Shown: piece after piece, positions 38,901-42,103 of the stretch
Numbering within the stretch: position 1 is the stretch's first letter
Layout of the letters: the number at the start of each line of letters is the position of its first letter
Source: Nemertoderma westbladi
Taxonomy: Eukaryota > Xenacoelomorpha > Nemertodermatida > Nemertodermatidae
DNA: 42,103 nucleotides
Assembly (NCBI GenBank): GCA_032718475.1
Contig: JAUCBJ010006093.1
Location: 1 to 42,103, forward strand
Direction: 5' to 3'
Program-made: the position numbers and the translations under genes
The notes under the pieces: generated by a model
Databases searched by the model: none
What the model was told of the DNA's origin: nothing
Seen by the model: the letters and a program-made list of their open reading frames with translations, nothing else

Positions 38901-41433
38901 CTGTCCACCCTACACAACACCCATTACAACACACATTACAACCATTTCCAGACACGGCTGTCCAACCCCCCATACAACCCCCACTAGTGACTTCTGTCCA
39001 CCCTACACAACCCTCTTTACATCCAATACCAGATACGGCTGCCCAACCCCCATTACAACCCCCCCCCCCCCCCCCCCCCCCCTCTCTACCGAATGCCGCT
39101 ATTTTGTCGCAACCCTCTATACAACAGAACGAAAATACAAAAATTATCTCAGATCCAACGGAAATTGCAGAGTCATTTAACGAATTTTTTTCTTCTATCG
39201 GTCCGAAACTGGCTTCCAATATCCCGGATAGTCCGATTAATCCCACTACTTATTTAAGAGCACCACTTCCGAACTCTTTCTCCTTATGGGAAGTGTCAAG
39301 CGAGGAGGTATTGAATATAATTAATGACATCCCAGAAAACAAATCAAAGAGTGATTATTTTCCTATTAAATTAATTAAAATAGGGGCGGGAATATTAGCA
39401 TTACACCTATCTACAGTATATTAATTAATTGCTGCATGCGGAGTGCAGTTTATCCATCATTTATGAAAATTGCAAAAGTAATACAGATTTATAAAGGCGG
39501 CAGCCCTCTAGACAGGACGAAATACAGACCTATTTCTATTTGAAGCATTTTTTCTAAAATTTTTGCAAAAATAATTTACATTCAACTTCTTGGTTTCATA
39601 TCGAAAAACAAAATTATAAACTTAAATCAATTTGGTTACCAAAAAAATTATCGACGTCCCATGCCCTTCTACAGTTAACAGACAAAATTCGTCAAATTCT
39701 AGATATCAAACATACATCATGTGTTATATACTTAGACCTTAAAAAGGCGTTCGATACAATTGATCATTCAATATTATTGAAAAAGCTAGAAACTTATGGT
39801 GTGAGAGGGCTGCCGTTAAAATTATTAGCTAGTTATCTTAGTAACCGTAGATAATACGTATAGGCTGTAGGTAGCCATATCTCTAGTACACTTAATGTTA
39901 TATGCGGTTCACCCCAAGGATCCCTGTGTTATTGTGTCTTATTGTTTATTATCTATATCAATGATCTACCCAATTGTACTAGACTTTTAGCGGTCCTTTT
40001 TGCCGACGATACGAGTTAAACCCATAGTTCCCAATCACCTGAAATATTATTAACAGAAGCTAATCTCGAACTTGAAAAAGTCTCCAACTGGCTGATAGCC
40101 AATAAACTGTCACTAAACCTTTCTAAAACAGAGTACATGATGATATCGAAAATAAAATTTTCCAACACCACCACCCCAATGCTCCAAATTAAAAATAAAC
40201 CTATTTCTGAAACTCTGATGACTAAATACTTAGGGCTGTGGATTGATTCTGACATGTCTTGGAAAACACACGCACTAACTATATAGTAACTATATACTAA
40301 CTATAGTATATACACAAAAAAATATCAAAATCCATTGGAATATTTTACAAGTTACGTTATGTCCTTCCGCGGCAAATATTGCGTATACTTTACATTAATC
40401 CATTCTTACATCTTTTATGCTCTTATAGTTTGGGGTAACACATCATTCTTTCATTCACCCACTCAAGGTGTGTGTTAATAAAGTACTAAGAGCTATATTT
40501 TCCGACTTCCGATCCTCAGCTACTCCACTTTACAAAGAACTAGGAATTCTACCAATTGAAAAGTTATACATACAGCAAGTAGCTACGGTAATGTTTGATA
40601 TGTCCAACAATCTCGGCAATTCAAGTCTCTCTAATTTATTTTCAAAGGTCTCCGACATTCACCCATATAATACGAGAGCGACATGACAACATCGTAAAAT
40701 TACTATCTCCCTAATGTCCGTCTCGTTGTCGCTCATCGCTCTTTCAAATTTCAGGGCGTCAAAATCTGGAATGAGCTTCTCGAAAATATTCGGGCTTCCA
40801 AATCGAAATATAGATTTACAAAACTTAAAAAAAAATACCTTCTTGAAATGCCTAATTCTTAAATACAATATTTATTTCGGATTATAATATAGTGTTCCAG
40901 TTCAGTATTTTTATTATTATTATTATTTTTTAATCTACTATTGTTCTTGTCTCCTAAGTTGCAACAATTTATACGCCTAGTAAGTATTTGCGGTACATAT
41001 ATATACAGTATTTACACAGAATACATATATTTTGAATACAATTTGGTATCCTAAATTCACGGTGGTTTTCGTCTTCGTTTTTATTATTTTTCCTCTATTT
41101 GCCTTCTATGCAATTTCTGTTTCGTGTCTATTGAGTTTGCCTCCTTTGTACAGTAAGTTGTCTTATAGATTTAACTTTATGGGTCAGTATGTATAAATAT
41201 TTTCACTCATTTTATATCTTAAATTACTTATGGACGCGGCGCAGTCCAGCACACTATTTCGAGTATTCGCGTGATACCCATGAACTAGTGGCACAAGCTA
41301 CTATGTGGAGCTCACACGAATTCGGATTCACACCATAAATATTGTAAATCTATCTATCTTGTGTTTGTTACTATGTTGGTGTTGGGTCTATCGCTCCTTA
41401 TTATGTTTGAATGAAATAAAATCAATCAATCAA
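38901..41433 (+). pseudogene. CR1/Jockey-type LINE, decayed, with (TCAA)n tail
   Basis: It starts with a 93-bp tandem duplication (38901, 38994) rich in Pro codons and ending in a C24 tract (39059-39082). Coding pieces follow: ISDPTEIAESFNEFFSSIGP, NDIPENKSKSDYFPIKLIKI, MKIAKVIQIYKGGSPLD with KYRPISI, LDLKKAFDTIDHSILLKKLE, GSPQGS and FADDTS (catalytic DD). These are followed by LELEKVSNWLIANKLSLNLS, YLGLWIDSDMSWKTH, KVLRAIFSDFRSSATPLYKE and SFKFQGVKIWNELLENIRAS, with a stop near 40861. Multiple stops and frameshifts are present. The 3' end has AATAAAATCAATCAATCAA at 41415-41433. The family is distinct from the 34277 element. Confidence 0.85.
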
Positions 41434-42103
41434 ACAATCTACACTTTTGGGTTGCCCAGACCACCGCTAACATCTCCAACTCGACTATGGCGTAGCAGGA
41501 TTCTGTTTCGGTCACAAACTAACTACAGCATTCAATGAGACGCCAATCTTCGCCATGGAGTTGGAGTAAAGCGTACCCAAGGCCATGTTTCCGGGATGCA
41601 TCTGTTTGGAGCTGAATTTTCTTAGTGGGGTCGAATGACGCTATAATAGGCCACGAAATCAGTCCGGCCTTTGTCGCAATGAATGCGCATTTGTGGTCCG
41701 GAGTCCATATAAATGGAGACCTCGCTCTTAATAGGGGATGCAGTGGAGTTAAATGTGACGCCAAGTCATGTGAGAAAGGGTCCAATTGTTCGACTAACCC
41801 AACAAAACTTCTTAAGTCTGTTATGTTAGTTGGACATGGAAAACTTGAGATCACTCGAAGTTTCATTGGATCTGGTTTTATTCCCGATTCTCCCACTAGA
41901 AATCCGGCATATTTAACTTCCGACTTAGCAAATTGTATCTTCTCTGGGTGAAGACACAATTTTTCCTCACGACAGCGTTGCAGTACAACCCTAATCTGGG
42001 AGATATGTTGTTCAAGATTGGCTCCGTAGATCAGTAGGTCATCAACCAACTTGACCACGTTGGGAATACCCTGCAATGCGTTGCCTCCACTACGATTATA
42101 TTC
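41434..42103 (-). pseudogene. Ty3/gypsy polymerase fragment, minus strand, running off the window
   Basis: Open from the right edge (42103) to a stop at 41519-41521. VVKLVDDLLIYG carries the RT catalytic DD (VDD, usually YxDD), followed by HPEKIQFAKSEVKYAGFLV and KPDPMKLRVISSFPCPTNIT (RT thumb and connection). RNase H comes next: FDPTKKIQLQTDASRKHGLG and YALLQLHGEDWRLIECCS, then beyond the stop FVTETESCYAIVELEMLAVV and WATQKCRLF. The sequence ends where the LINE tail at 41433 begins. It differs from the 22305 gypsy element, so it is a second lineage. Everything upstream (Gag, protease, RT fingers) would be outside the window. Confidence 0.88.

Overview
The window looks like genomic DNA from an invertebrate animal. 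One spliced host kinase gene with canonical GT-AG introns sits at the left edge in an otherwise AT-rich, repeat-filled sequence. The mixture of transposons (RTE-like and CR1/Jockey-like LINEs, Ty3/gypsy LTR elements, hAT and pogo/Tigger-like DNA transposons, tRNA-derived SINEs, short foldback elements) is typical of marine invertebrates. Frequent short palindromes (TACCGGTA, TAGGCCTA) and the SINE type fit a marine, possibly deuterostome, animal, but I cannot name the species.

Layout. 1-3,600: three GC-rich exons of a MAST-family (microtubule-associated Ser/Thr kinase) gene on the minus strand. It is cut by the left edge in the middle of the kinase domain, and its first visible exon carries an unexpected SAM-like segment. 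3,600-9,700: no gene; inverted-repeat elements, G/C homopolymer tracts, CCGGTA palindrome clusters and microsatellites. 9,700-11,270: three tRNA-derived SINE copies and a young 5'-truncated RTE-like LINE. 11,800-19,750: a broken hAT transposase (minus), a decayed RTE-like LINE (plus) and a second copy of part of the hAT element carrying an expanded 63-bp minisatellite. 19,807-21,513: an intact intronless 568-residue F-box-like/LRR-like ORF (minus), the only other host-gene candidate. 22,300-25,650: a decayed Ty3/gypsy element holding a SINE. 25,850-31,330: a pogo/Tigger-like transposon with a PHD-like C-terminus, split by an RTE-like LINE with an 11-bp target-site duplication. 31,330-34,280: AT-rich sequence with foldbacks and a minus-strand LINE endonuclease fragment. 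34,277-37,272: a CR1/Jockey-type LINE with an uninterrupted 869-codon frame. 37,270-41,435: a tandem repeat, a LINE 3' end and a decayed LINE. 41,436-42,103: part of a minus-strand Ty3/gypsy polymerase running off the right edge.

How the parts relate. Apart from the kinase gene and the F-box-like ORF, the window is a record of transposon insertion into transposon. Datable events include an RTE inside Tigger (TSD 27,023-27,033 / 29,705-29,715), a near-identical RTE copy at 10,651 (TSD 10,642-10,650 / 11,260-11,268), a SINE inside the gypsy RNase H region, and a LINE that seems to sit in the right-edge gypsy copy. A SINE (9,700) and a LINE tail (38,263) share their 3' ends, suggesting a mobilisation partnership. 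The candidates most worth testing as undescribed biology are the SAM-like/MAST fusion, the intact F-box-like/LRR ORF, and the array of GGGTGACTTGG motifs at both ends of the Tigger-like element.
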